Under the pieces are notes generated by a model. It did not search any database, had not been told where the DNA came from, and saw only the letters and a list, made by a program, of their open reading frames with translations. From Skeletonema tropicum (taxonomy: Eukaryota; Bacillariophyta; Thalassiosirophyceae; Thalassiosirales; Thalassiosiraceae), in NCBI GenBank assembly GCA_037178625.1, contig CM074133.1, positions 2,356,001 through 2,420,000 of the forward strand: 64,000 nt of DNA, given 5' to 3'. Positions 31,748-44,700 of this stretch are shown here, piece by piece. The position numbers were made by a program, and so were the translations under genes. Within the stretch, counting starts at the first letter, position 1. The number at the start of each line of letters is the position of its first letter.

Positions 31748-32014
31748 TCACTTTGCATCTTTTCCGCCCGTCATTTTACCATCAGCTGCCGCTACCGGTG
31801 ACGATGCTGATGCTTCCAACGCCGCAGCAGCCCTAGCCTTCTCACAACAATCCTGCCAATCGTCAATAAAATTCTGACACAAATGCTCCTTATGATCGCG
31901 TTTGGCTAAACACCATTGAATTGCACATGCTTGCTTGGCACATTTTCTTTGTTCTGGTGGTGAATCGTCTTTTTGGGCTTGTCTTCTGCCTTTCCCAGTG
32001 TATACGAAGACCAT
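31748..32014 (-). CDS. CMC4: CMC4-like twin CX9C mitochondrial protein
   Basis: 88 residues with a perfect twin CX9C pattern: C25-x9-C35 and C46-x9-C56. Extra Cys at C30 and C57 are in the positions seen in CMC4 proteins (CxxxxCxxxxC ... CC). The surrounding sequence CAKQACAIQWCL and FIDDWQDCCEKA follows the family well. CHCH proteins of this type are oxidised by the Mia40 pathway and reside in the intermembrane space. CMC4 is a small conserved member linked to cytochrome c oxidase assembly. The C-terminal tail is Ala/Ser-rich. A G-rich tract lies about 220 bp upstream. Confidence 0.85.
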   Translation of the reverse strand: MVFVYTGKGRRQAQKDDSPPEQRKCAKQACAIQWCLAKRDHKEHLCQNFIDDWQDCCEKARAAAALEASASSPVAAADGKMTGGKDAK

Positions 32015-32236
32015 CTCTCTGTGTAATAGGAGTGTTGTTGTAGGAGAGAGAGAACGTATTTTTTGTTGTGTGCTCAGTAGATTCTTAATATAATTTGATT
32101 CTGTTCTTGCTCTTGTGGTAGGGTCACAAAGACAAACACGTCGAAAGCGAAAAGACTGTATTGCGTTGGGGGCGATTGCGCTACAGGGTCATTCGTAGAC
32201 AACGATGTGAGAGGATACGGTTATAGCTTGAGCGTT

Positions 32237-32255
32237 GGGGCGGGTTGGGGTTGGG
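32237..32255 (+). other. Potential G-quadruplex tract
   Basis: GGGG, GGG, GGGG and GGG runs within 19 bases, with loops C, TT and TT. It resembles a short telomere-like TTGGGG patch and lies between the CMC4 and hypothetical gene starts. Confidence 0.45.
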
Positions 32256-32321
32256 TCATTGTGTGAGGTGACGTGTGGCTGGCTGGCTGGGACCTCTCTT
32301 TGGATAGATGTAGTGACGGCG

Positions 32322-32624
32322 ATGATTGACGAGTTCCCACATACAGTTAGCGAACATAGAAGGGATTTTGAAGAACTCCGTCTCAAGTCCCTTCTACTTA
32401 TGGACTCCTCGTCCTATGTCCTTCTCCAAACACACCGAACTCAAAAACTTGAGGTAAGAGGAAAGCGCAAAGATCAATCCAATGGCCGGCATGCAAATAA
32501 TGGCACCGCCAAGTCAGACAGTACAATAGCCCTGAAAGAGGAACTACGAGAACACGCCTCTGATTACTTCAAAGCAACAGGACTCAATCGGTGCCGTGAT
32601 ATGAGCTACAGAGACGCGCAGTAA
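32322..32624 (+). CDS. Small hypothetical protein
   Basis: 100 residues from the ATG at 32322 (the longer open frame upstream has no ATG). It contains DFEELRLKSLLLMDSSSYVLL (about 15-35), a basic linker RGKRKDQSNGRH, and LKEELREHASDYFKATGLNRC (about 71-91). No signal or membrane segment. No family recognised. The coding call rests on composition; the gene ends 102 bp before the giant formin gene on the same strand. Confidence 0.45.
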   Translation: MIDEFPHTVSEHRRDFEELRLKSLLLMDSSSYVLLQTHRTQKLEVRGKRKDQSNGRHANNGTAKSDSTIALKEELREHASDYFKATGLNRCRDMSYRDAQ

Positions 32625-32726
32625 ATTACGTAGAGCGTTAATTTGAGGGCATTTTACATTTTCTTTCTGCTTGGGGAAGTTCTTCTGTGTTAATATAGAA
32701 CAGACAATACCGACAACGTTTCCAAT

Positions 32727-35700
32727 ATGGCGGACTCTTCTGTAGATGATGATATAGGTCAAAATGAAGTACAGGATGAAGGCACAGGACAGTCATCTGC
32801 AATGCCTACGCGGCAAGAGGACGTCGAGACCGCGGATATTGACGAGACTGACACCCCGCCCCTTCCCCCATCTTCTCCCCTGCCAACTGGCGATGATGGC
32901 AGTCCTTACTCTCGCAGCGATGACAATCATGAGGAAGACGATAATCCAAACAATATTACATCTTCCATAATGTTAGCCTCGCCGAAGAGCGCAAAGAAGC
33001 AAAAGCAACGTGACAAACTGCAACGCCGGGTACCTGGTTGTTTAGATCTAGATTATATCACTCCTCGAATTATCGGTATGGCTCCTCCCCGTGCCAAATT
33101 GAGTAATACTCCTTCTTCGAATAATAATAATAATAATCGACAACAAAAGCGGCAAAAGGGAAATGATCCTGGAGAACTTTCGACATTTCTAGAAAAGCGT
33201 CATGCACGGAGACATTTACTGTTCAATGTGGCAGATGAGGATGCAGATGATAGATCGTTGTTATTGTTAGGGAAACAGGTGGTACATTTACCATGGGGAT
33301 CTCCAAAGATACCGCATCCAAATGATGAGATTAACGATGGCACTATACCAATGGCAGGAGATAGTCCCTATTCATTTGCAGAGTCAACTGCTACTGGTGG
33401 GGGTGGAAAGTCGCCATCGTCAGGTACTCCAGCTATTTCACGAGTGATGGATATTTGTTATGCGTTACATGCCTATTTGTCAATACCTCCGCAAGATTTG
33501 CCACTGGAATCACAACAACCAGAGCAGCATGAGGAACAATCTAGTTTACAAGGTAAAGAGTCAGCAGAAAAAGAAAAAGGGGAAACACAATCATCATTCA
33601 CAAAAGTCTTCCACAGTTGCATGTATATATTGCGGTAATGGTAAGACTCGGACCGGAGTAATCGTAGCATGTTATCTCCGATTTTGCAACGAGGTACAAG
33701 AATGCATTAACTGGATTCGATCTATTTTGTCATCGACGAGGCATAAAGTCATCATCGTCCAACTCAGTAGATGATATATCGAGTCATATACCGCCAAGCT
33801 TACGGCAATTCTTTAGCAACTTTGATGAATTGGTGACGAAGAAACAATACCCATATTCAAAGCCATTGATGCTGCACTCGATACATTTGCAGGGTGTGCC
33901 AGTGGATGATATGCCGTGTGTGGATATTTTCGAGTATGGAGATGTTATGAAACAACAAATTTATTCGTCTCATGATGATACTTCCTTGAATGAGTGGGAT
34001 GATGAAGAGGGCATATACAAAATCGGACAATTGCTCAGACAGGATTTCACGTTGGTATGTCGATTTGGAGGTGAATTTGCTGGGGATGATCAAGATCCTA
34101 GCAAGGTACTGTTTCGGTATGTAAACTCGCCGAACTTTCTGAATGAGGGAAATTTTGAGCTTGGTATGGTCAATGTTGATATGATGAGGCGGTATGCGGA
34201 CTCATTTGATGAGGAAGACTTTCTCTTGACATTGGTATTTGAGTCTGTCGATGAGGAAGACAAGGGCGCAAATTCGAACAGCCGCAAAAAGAAAATGATG
34301 TTAGGCGCGTCTAAGTTCAATGGCCATGTTCTTGAGGGGATAGATCTTATTCTTGAGGGATGGCGAGTATTATCAAATGCGCATTTGTCACGATTATCTT
34401 CGGGCATAGAAAATGAGTTGATGATGGACTCATCGTTTGTCCTGAATGTCTTGGGGACTGAGATAGATTTCCGTCCCATAGCGCTAAAGCTCACAAATGG
34501 AGATGTAGGTTTGGCGAGAGCGGAGTTGTCGGAAGGTCTGTTTGGGTTCTTATTCAACCGTGAGTTGCAACAGGCGAATCTGGACGAAACCGAACACAGT
34601 CGCTCCGATCAAAAGTCGTATTTAAGTTCTGAGATGAGCGCAGCTAGCAATGCAGCCACATCACAAACCGATCAAAGCACATCGTATCAAAATGATAGTG
34701 AATTACATGCCATCGAATCCGATAACTTGACAACAAGTGAAGTAGAGAAGACTGGCTCGAAGAATGAGTTATTGGATTGTGCTGATACTGATGAAAATGA
34801 TTTGAATATTGGCAGTGCCGTGGTGGAGAATGTAGATGATAACATTGAGCGAGAAGTCGCAGATTCAAATGATACCATTGACCAAATCAAATCGGCTGAT
34901 TCGGTGCATGATAATGAACTAACTGAGGCGACCCCCGACGCAGCAACGATTTCAGAAGATTACCTTAAGTACTGCAAAATGATGAAAATGGTAAGTGATT
35001 GACCCCGTATCCTCCGTGATGAGTACAATCAACAGCAACTAAGATTTTTGTGGTCAATATTTTCTCTTTCAGGGGTTACCAACTGGCGCAGTCAGGAATG
35101 CAATGCAACGTGATGGACTGGACCCACGAAAATATCTCTCGATGTCAAAGGTTGGATTGCCAGATGGTGCTGTGAGGAATGCTATGGTACGAGACGGATT
35201 AGATCCATCCTTTATGGATATTCTCAAATTTGTAATGTCTGATTTTGATGAATCATGAGGGAGGGATGGTTCTAACATTGAATAAGGCCAACTGATGAAA
35301 CTCTCGTGAAACAATCAAATGAGAATGATGATGATAATGATAATGAAGAACAATTTCGAGACACATCATTATCAGCGAACAAAAATGTTACTAACAGGTA
35401 ATGAATGCGAAGCAGTGACGGATAACAGCGCTGAAGATGCGAAGCCTCGATCTGAGATGAATGATCACAATGCTTCGTCAGCTAAACAGAAATCCCAGCA
35501 AGATGAGGTTAATGATGAGAATGAATCCGATGATGAAGCAACTGAGGAACAAGAAAGAGTAGCAATAACACCTCCCACAGTTGAAAAGAAATCACAAAAA
35601 GACACACCTGAGCCTACGGAAAGTGAGCCAATGAGCATAGCAGCGATGGCTGCGGCGGCTGCTCAGAAGAAGGCACAGAAAACTGAAATCGAGCCTGCTG

Positions 35701-38700
35701 CTAGTGAGCCAATGAGTGTTGCAGCGATGGCCGCAGCAGCTGCTCAGAAGAAGGCACAAAAAGCAGAAACTTCATCTACTTCTGAATCTACTGGACCGAT
35801 GAGCATAGCAGAGATGGCTGCAGCGGCTGCTCAGAAGAAGGCACAGATAACTGAAATCGAGCCTGCTGCTAGTGAGCCAATGAGTGTTGCAGCGATGGCC
35901 GCAGCAGCTGCTCAGAAGAAGGCACAAAAAGCAGAAACTTCATCTACTTCTGAATCTACTGGACCGATGAGCATAGCAGAGATGGCTGCGGCAGCTGCTC
36001 AGAAGAAGGCACAGAATGCAGAGAATGAGTCTGCTATTAGTGAGCCAATGAGTATAGCAGCGATGGCCGCAGCAGCTGCTCAGAAGAAGGCACAAAAGAA
36101 AGAACAGACTTCATATACTTCTGAATCTACTGGACCGATGAGCATAGCAGCAATGGCTGCAGCAGCTGCTCAGAAGAAGGCACAGAATGCAGAGAATGAG
36201 TCTGCTATTAGTGAGCCAATGAGTGTTGCAGCGATGGCCGCAGCAGCTGCTCAGAAGAAGGCACAAAAGAAAGAACAGACTTCATATACTTCTGAATCTA
36301 CTGGACCGATGAGCATAGAAGCAATGGCTGCGGCAGCTGCTCAGAAGAAGGCTCAGAAAGCGGAGAACAAGACTGAATCTGGTGGACCAATGAGTATAGC
36401 AGCGATGGCTGCGGCAGCTGCTCAGAAGAAGGCACAGAAAATGGAAAGTGAGCCTGCTACTAGTGAGCCAATGAGTATAGCAGCGATGGCTGCTGCAGCT
36501 GCTCAGAAGAAGGCACAGAATGTGGAGAATGAGAAGGAATCTGGTGGACCAATGAGCATAGCAGCGATGGCTGCGGCAGCTGCTCAGAAGAAGGCACAGA
36601 AAATGGAAAGTGAGCCTGCTACTAGTGAGCCAATGAGTGTTGCAGCGATGGCTGCGGCAGCTGCTCAGAAGAAGGCTCAGAAAGCGGAGAACGAGACTAA
36701 ATCTGGTGGACCAATGAGTGTTGCAGCAATGGCTGCGGCAGCTGCTCAGAAGAAGGCACAGAAAATGGAAAGTATGCCTGATACTAGTGAACCAATGAGT
36801 GTTGCAGCGATGGCTGCTGCAGCTGCTCAGAAGAAGGCACAACAAGGAGAGACTTCAACTACTTCTGAATCTACTGGACAGATGAGCATCGCAGCGATGG
36901 CTGCGGCAGCTGCTCAGAAGAAGGCACAAGAAGCAGAGAACGAGACTGAATCTGGTGGACCAATGAGCATAGCAGCAATGGCTGCGGCAGCTGCTCAGAA
37001 GAAGGCACAGAAAGCTGACAACGAGACTTCTTCTAATTCTCAACCTGTTGGACCAATGAGTGTTGCAGCGATGGCTGCGGCAGCTGCTCAGAAGAAGGCG
37101 CAGAAAGCTGACAACGAGACTGAATCTGGTGGATCAATGAGTGTTGCAGCGATGGCTGCGGCAGCTGCTCAGAAGAAGGCACAGAAAGCAGAGAACGAGA
37201 AGGAATCTGGTGCCCCAATGAGCATAGCAGCGATGGCTGCTGCAGCTGCTCAGAAGAAGGCACAGATTGCTGGTAACGAGGCTTCTTCTAATTCTCAACC
37301 TTTTGGACCAATGAGTGTTGCAGCAATGGCTGCGGCAGCTGCTCAGAAGAAGGCACAGAATGCGGAGAACGAGACTGAATCTGGTGGACCAATGAGCATA
37401 GCAGCAATGGCCGCGGCAGCTGCTCAGAAGAAGGCTCAGAAGTGCGGAGAACGAGACTGAATCTGGTGGACCAATGAGCATTAGCAGCGATGGCTGCGGT
37501 AGCTGCTCAGAAGAAGGCGCAGAAAGCACTAGAACGAGACTGAATGCTGGTGGGCCAATGAGTGTTGCAGCGATGGCTGCGGCAGCTGCTCAGAAGAAGG
37601 CACAGAAAGCAGAGAATGAGAAGGAATCTGGTGCACCAATGAGCATTAGCAGCGATGGCTGCGGCAGGCTGCTCAGAAGAAGGCGCAGAAAGCGGAGACC
37701 GATACTGAATCTGGTGTACCGATGAGTATAGCAGCTAATGGCCTGCGGCATGCTGCTCAGAAGAAGGCTACAGAAAGCGGAGAACGAGACTGAATCTGTT
37801 GGACCAATGAGTATAGCAGCGATGGCCTGCGGCAGCTGCTCATGAAGAAGGCGCAGAAGTGCTGACAACGAGACTGAATCTGGTGGGCCATTGAGTGTTG
37901 CAGCGATGGCTGCGGCAGCTGCTCAGAAGAAGGCACAAGAAGCAGAGAACGAGAAGGAGTCTGGTGCACCAATAAGCATTAGCAGCGATGGCTGCGGCAG
38001 CTGCTCAGAAGAAGGTGCAGAAAGCGGAGACCGAGACTGAATCTGGTGTACCGATGAGCATTGCTGCAATGGCTGCGGCAGCTGCTCAGAAGAAGGCTCA
38101 GAAAGCGGAGAACGAGACTGAATCTGTTGGACCAATGAGCATAGCAGCGATGGCTGCGGCAGCTGCTCAGAAGAAGGCACAGAATGCGGAGAACAAGACT
38201 GAATCTGGTGGACCAATGAGTATAGCATCGATTGCTGCGGCAGCTGCTCAGAAGAAGGCACAGAAAATGGAAAGTGAGCCTGCTACTAGTGAGCCAATGA
38301 GTGTTGCAGCTATGGCTGCGGCAGCTGCTCAGATGAAGGCTCAGAATGCGGAGAATGAGAAGGAATGTTGTGGACCAATGAGCATAGCAGCGATGGCTGC
38401 GGCAGCTGCTCAGAAGAAGGCACAGAAAATGGAAAGTGAGCCTGCTACTAGTGAGCCAATGAGTGTTGCAGCGATGGCTGCGGCAGCTGCTCAGAAGAAG
38501 GCACAAATAGGAGAGACTTCAACAACTTCTGAATCTACTGGACCGATGAGCATAGCAGCGATGGCTGCAGCAGCTGCTCAGAAGAAGGCACAAGAAACAG
38601 AGAACGAGAAGGAATCTGGTGGACCAATGAGTGTAGCAGCGATGGCTGCGGCAGCTGCTCAGAAGAAGGCACAGAAAGCTGACAACGAGACTTCTTTTGA

Positions 38701-41700
38701 TTCTCAACCTGTTGGACCAATGAGTGTTGCAGCGATGGCTGCGGCAGCTGCTCAGAAGAAGGCTCAGAAAGTTGAGAACGAGACTGAATCTGGTGTACCA
38801 ATGAGCATAGCAGCGATGGCTGCAGCGGCTGCGCAGACGAAGGCACAGAAAGATGAGGCTGCCACCTAATTCCGTACCGGAGAGACCGCCTGGTGTTGCA
38901 GCGATGTCTGCGGCAGCTGCGCAGAAGAATTCACAAATAGAGGAGAATACGGCTGCGGCTGGAGGCCCAATGAGTATAGCCGCTATTGCCGCGGCGGCTG
39001 CACAGAAGATGGTACCAGAGACAATGGATGGTGATTCCCCCGTTTCTGAACGTGATTCTAACAATTATGTTGCTAGTTCTGCTTCTGCTTCGGAATTTCA
39101 AGCCCAGTCCATAGCTCATAATGATGGTTCAACGAAAGCAAGCGATACGGAGTTGAGTATCAAGAACGATCCCACGTATGAAAAATTCTTTAAGATGTTA
39201 AAGATGGGTCTTCCCATGGATGTTGTGAAACATGCGATGAAACGTGATGGGATGGATCCCAGTATCATGGATCTTGACCATGACAAGTCACTAGAAAGTC
39301 AGCGTCCTCAAAAGATTGGCAAAGGATGAAGACGAACCGCCGTTGAAGGAAGACGAAAAGTATCAGAAGTACTTCAGGATGCTCAAAATGGTAAGTTTAT
39401 TGTTTGTATGCATGATTTCTCGGTTGACATTTGGTATGCGTCATTCTCACTATTTCACCCGTCTTCTGTAAGCAGGGGCTGCCAATGGGTGCTGTCAAGA
39501 ACGCTATGACGCGAGATGGTCTCGATCCAGCTATTATGGATCTGGATCCTAACAAATCAGTAGCTAGTCAGATGAAAGACGACGATGATGTGGATGATGG
39601 ACCTCCTCTGAAGGAAGACGAGAAGTATCAGAAGTACTTCAGGATGCTCAAAATGGTAGGTGTGATTATTTGTAACTCTGTTCATCTATTACTAATACAC
39701 TTGCGTTCCATTCGTGACTCTAACTTACGTGTGTTTGCGATATAGGGGCTTCCAATGGGTGCTGTTAAGAACGCTATGACTCGTGACGGTTTGGATCCAG
39801 GTATCATGGATCTTGATCATGACAAATCAGTAGCTAGTCAGATGAAAGACGACGATGATGTGGATGATGGACCTCCTCTGAAGGAAGACGAGAAGTATCA
39901 GAAGTACTTTAAGATGCTCAAAATGGTTAGTTATGCAGAATCTTGCTCCTTCGTTACAAAAGTGATGACTGCTTGATTCATATCATTTGTTTATGTTTCT
40001 TTTTGTTTTTTAGGGTCTGCCAATGGGTGCTGTCAAGAACGCTATGACGCGAGATGGTCTCGATCCAGCTATTATGGATCTGGATCCTAACAAATCAGTA
40101 GCTAGTCAGATGAAAGACGACGATGATGTGGATGATGGACCTCCTCTGAAGGAAGACGAGAAGTATCAGAAGTACTTCAAGATGCTCAAAATGGTAGGTG
40201 TCATTATTTGTAACTCTGTTCATCTAGTATACTTGCGTTCCATTCGGAACTCTAATTTACGTGTGTTTGCGATATAGGGGCTTCCAATGGGTGCTGTCAA
40301 GAACGCTATGACTCGTGACGGTTTGGATCCAGGTATCATGGACCTTGATCATGACAAGTCTGTGGCAAGCCAAATGAGCGTTGAACTTGTTGACAAGGGT
40401 CCTCCTCTGAAGGAAGACGAGAAGTATCAGAAGTACTTTAAGATGCTCAAAATGGTGCGTGTCTCTTTTGACAATTTTCATTGCCTTCTCTACTTTCTTT
40501 CATTAATTATATTTCCACGCTTTCCTTCAGGGACTTCCAATGGGCGCTGTTAAGAACGCTATGACTCGTGACGGTTTGGACCCTACGATTATGGATCTTG
40601 ATCATGACAAGTCAGTGGAGTATCAGAAGGCCATGGCGTCGCAAAAGGGCAAGAAGAAGAAAGTGAACAAAAAATCTTCGAAGGAGCCAAAAAAGCCAAA
40701 GGTTAGGAGAAAGAAAATTTATTGGAGCCCAATTGAAGAATCCAAAGTTGATGATAACTCTCTTTGGTCCATGATTAAGGGGTCCTACCATTTTGATTCT
40801 CTTAAGGTCGATCAAGATGAATTTGAAAGCTTATTCACTGACACTTCGAAACCTGGTGAGAAGAAGAAAGAAACCGCGAAACCAGCAGCTGCGAAACAAA
40901 AGAAGAGCGTCCAAGTAATCGACGCGAAGCGTGGTATGAATGGAGGTATCATTCTAGCAAGATTGAAGATGGAATTTTCTGCCGTTGCTGCTATGGTTGC
41001 TGAAATGTAAGTGTTAGCATTGTGTGAAAAATATTTTATCAGCTAGCAATTCGCTGACATTCTCGTTGTCTTGTCATTCAGGGACTCGGGAAAATTCGAC
41101 GATACCCAATTGAAGGCTTTGAGAGAATTTCTTCCGACGAAAGAGGAAAGAGCAGCGATCGATCAATACATCAAGCAAGCCTCTGCAACAGAAGAATCAC
41201 TGAACGCTGCTATCAACGATTTTTGCGCTTGTGAAAAATACATGTATGCCATGATGAAAGTAGAGATGGCCGATGAAAAGTTCGAATGTATGCTCTTCAA
41301 GTACCAATTCGACAACAAATTGAACGAACTCATGAATTCCGTAACCACTTTGATCAGCGCATGTGAAGAGGTACAAAAATCTGTTCGGCTTCGAAAACTG
41401 ATGGCAATGATTTTGATGCTAGGCAATCAAATAAACACTGGGGGTAGTGGAAGTATGGCGCATGGTTTTACACTCGATGCTTTACTGAAACTCGACGAGG
41501 TAAGTCTACTTGGAATGACACTATATATAACAAACCTCCTATATATCATATCTCAATCGTCATCGACATTTCTTTGCAGGCCAAAGCGTTCGACAAAAAG
41601 ACGAGCGTGCTTCAATATTTAGTCAAACTTGTAAAAGGTAATGAACCGGATTTGCTAAATGTTCATGAGGAGATGCCGTCGATTGGTCCTGCCGAAAGTG

Positions 41701-44700
41701 TCGTGGTTGAAACTTTAGTGTCAGAGCTGAAGGATCTGAATGACCAACTACAAAAAGTTAAAACTACTGCAACAGGAGAAGGCAAGCGAATCAGAGATAA
41801 CACTTCATCACCGACTGAAATGACAGGACTTGATAAACTGCGTCAGCAGAGGACTCAGATCAAAGATATTGAGGGTGTCAATATGTATAATCAGACTGAA
41901 CCCGTTCCTCTAACGATCATGGAAAAGTTTGTGGCATACGCAGAAAAGAAAACCCAAGAGGCATTCTCTCGAATAGATGAAGTTCAAGAAAATTTCAAAG
42001 GAGTATTGAAATATTTTGGTGAAAGTCCGACAATGACTAGCTCTGACTTTTTCGGCACAATGAACCAGTTTGTGGCGGCGTTCGATGCGGCGCTAGTAGT
42101 AGTTAAGAGGATTGAAGCATTGAACGCCGCAGAAAAAAAGAAAGAAGCTGCCAAACGCGCGAAGGAAGAGGCCCAGAACAAGAAAAAGAACAAGATCAAA
42201 GAGACTGCAAAAATTGATCGCCTTCCCGCAGAGAAGGAAAGGGAGAATAAATCAAAATTGCTGTCGGACAGTAAGGGGAAACTAGATTTGACTGGACAGC
42301 GAAAGCAGTTTGCAGATCCGTTTGCAGGTCCAGATGAGGAGGCTCGAGAAATAGAGGAGACTCAAACAAGCAACGGAAAAGTGTCTTCTTCCACTAGCAC
42401 CAAAAGCAACGGGAACTTGGGATTCTTTCCAGCTACTAATCCCAATAAGTTGCCAGATAAATCCGACAGCGAGTTGCGAAGTCCTTCGAGGAATACAAAG
42501 AAAGGATTTTTTCCAGCAACAAGCCCTCGCCACATTAAAGACACCGAGTCCCTAGACAAAATTGCCACGACCGGAAATGAAACTAGCACAACCTATCGTC
42601 GTGATTCTTTAGCTTCCCCGCATATGTCGCCCTTTGCTAATGGCATCAAACATGAACAACTGACTGAGCAAAAACAACACTTAAAACACATTGAAATGCC
42701 TGTCTTTGATGATGATACCTCAAGCGGCGATGGAGCTCCTCCACCGATGGGCATCGCTGCAATGGCCGCTGCTGCAGCTCAAAGAAGAACAAGAAGGCCT
42801 GAACAGAGTGGACAATAGTGCTTCTCCACCGATGGGCATCGCCTCTATGGCCGCTGCTGCAGCTCAGAAGAAGAACAAGAAGGCTGAAGAAAGTGACGAC
42901 AATAATAGCAGTTCTCCTCCACCGATGGGCATCGCTGCAATGGCCGCTGCCGCTGCTACAGCTCAGAAGAAGAACAAGAAGGCTGAACAGAGTGACAATG
43001 CTACTCCACCGATGGGCATCGCCTCTATGGCCGCTGGTGCAGCTCAGAAGAAGAACAAGAAGGCTGAAGAAAGTGACGATAATAATAGCAGTTCTTCTCC
43101 ACCGATGGGCATCGCTGCAATGGCCGCTGCTGCAGCTCAGAAGAAGAACAAGAAGGCTGAAGAAAGTGACGACAAAAAGAGCAGTGCTCCTCCACCGATG
43201 GGCATCGCTGCAATGGCCGCTGCTGCAGCTCAGAAGAAGAACAAAAAGGCCGAACAGAGTGACGACAAAAAGAGCAGTGCTCTCCCACCGATGGGCATCG
43301 CCGCTATGGCCGCTTCCGCAGCTCAGAAGAACAAGAAGGCTGAACAGAGTGACGACAATAATAGCAGTTCTTCTTCACCGATGGGCATCGCTGCAATGGC
43401 CGCTGCCGCAGCTCAAGAGAAGAACAAGAATGCTGAACAAAGTGATGACATTAATAGTGCTCTCCCACCGATGGGCATCGCTGCAATGGCCGCTGCTGCA
43501 GCTCAAAAGAAGAATAAGAAGGCTGAACAAAGTGATGACATTAATAGTGCTCTCCCACCGATGGGCATCGCTGCAATGGCCGCTGCTGCAGCTCAGAAGA
43601 AGAACAAGAATGCTGAAGAAAGTGACGACAAAAAGAGCAGTGCTCCTCCACCGATGGGCATCGCTGCAATGGCCGCTGCTGCAGCTCAGAAGAAGAACAA
43701 GAATGCTGAAGAAAGTGACGACAAAAAGAGCAGTGCTCCTCCGCCGATGGGCATCGCCGCTATGGCCGCTGCCGCAGCTCAAAAGAAGAACAAGAAGGCT
43801 GAAGAAAGTGATGACAATAATAGTGCTCTCCACCGATGGGCATCGCTGCAATGGCCGCTGCTGCAGCTCAGAAGAAGAACAAGAAGGCTGAACAGAGTGA
43901 CAATGCTTCTCCACCGATGGGCATCGCTGCAATGGCCGCTGCTGCAGCTCAAAAGAAGAACAAGAAGGCTGAAGAAAGTGACGTACAATAATAGCAGTGC
44001 TCCTCCACCGATTGGGCATCGCCTGCTAATGGCCGCTGCTGCAGCTCAGAAGAAGAACAAGAAGGCTGAAGAAAGTGATGACAATAATAGTGCTCTCCCA
44101 CCGATGGGCATCGCTGCAATGGCCGCTGCTGCAGCTCAAAAGAAGAACAAGAAGGCTGAACAGAGTGACAATGCTTCTCCACCGATGGGCATCGCTGCAA
44201 TGGCCGCTGCCTGCAGCTCAGAAGAAGAACAAGAAGGCTGAAGAAAGTGACGACAATAATAGCAGTGCTCCTCCACCGATGGGCATCGCCTGCTAATGGC
44301 CGCTGCTGCAGCTCAGAAGAAGAACAAGAAGGCTGAAGAAAGTGATGACAATAATAGTGCTCTCCCACCGATGGGCATCGCTGCAATGGCCGCTGCTGCA
44401 GCTCAAAAGAAGAACAAGAAGGCTGAACAGAGTGACAATGCTTCTCCACCGATGGGCATCGCTGCAATGGCCGCTGCTGCAGCTCAGAAGAAGAAGAACA
44501 AGAAGGCTGAAGAAAGTGACGACAATAATAGCAGTGCTCCTCCACCGATGGGCATCGCTGCAATGGCCGCTGCTGCAGCTCAGAAGAAAAAGAACAAGAA
44601 TGCTGAAGAAAGTGACGACAAAAAGAGCAGTGCTCCTCCACCGATGGGCATCGCCGCTATGGCCGCTGCCGCAGCTCAGAAGAAGAACAAGAACGCTGAA

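Noticed and set aside
36282..38506. Several long minus-strand frames rich in Cys, Leu, Ser and His
   Set aside because: They are the reverse translation of the array 1 repeat. Their periodicity follows the repeat and they lack starts and splice context.
42282..42589. Minus-strand frames inside the formin exon
   Set aside because: Shadows of a clear coding frame on the plus strand.
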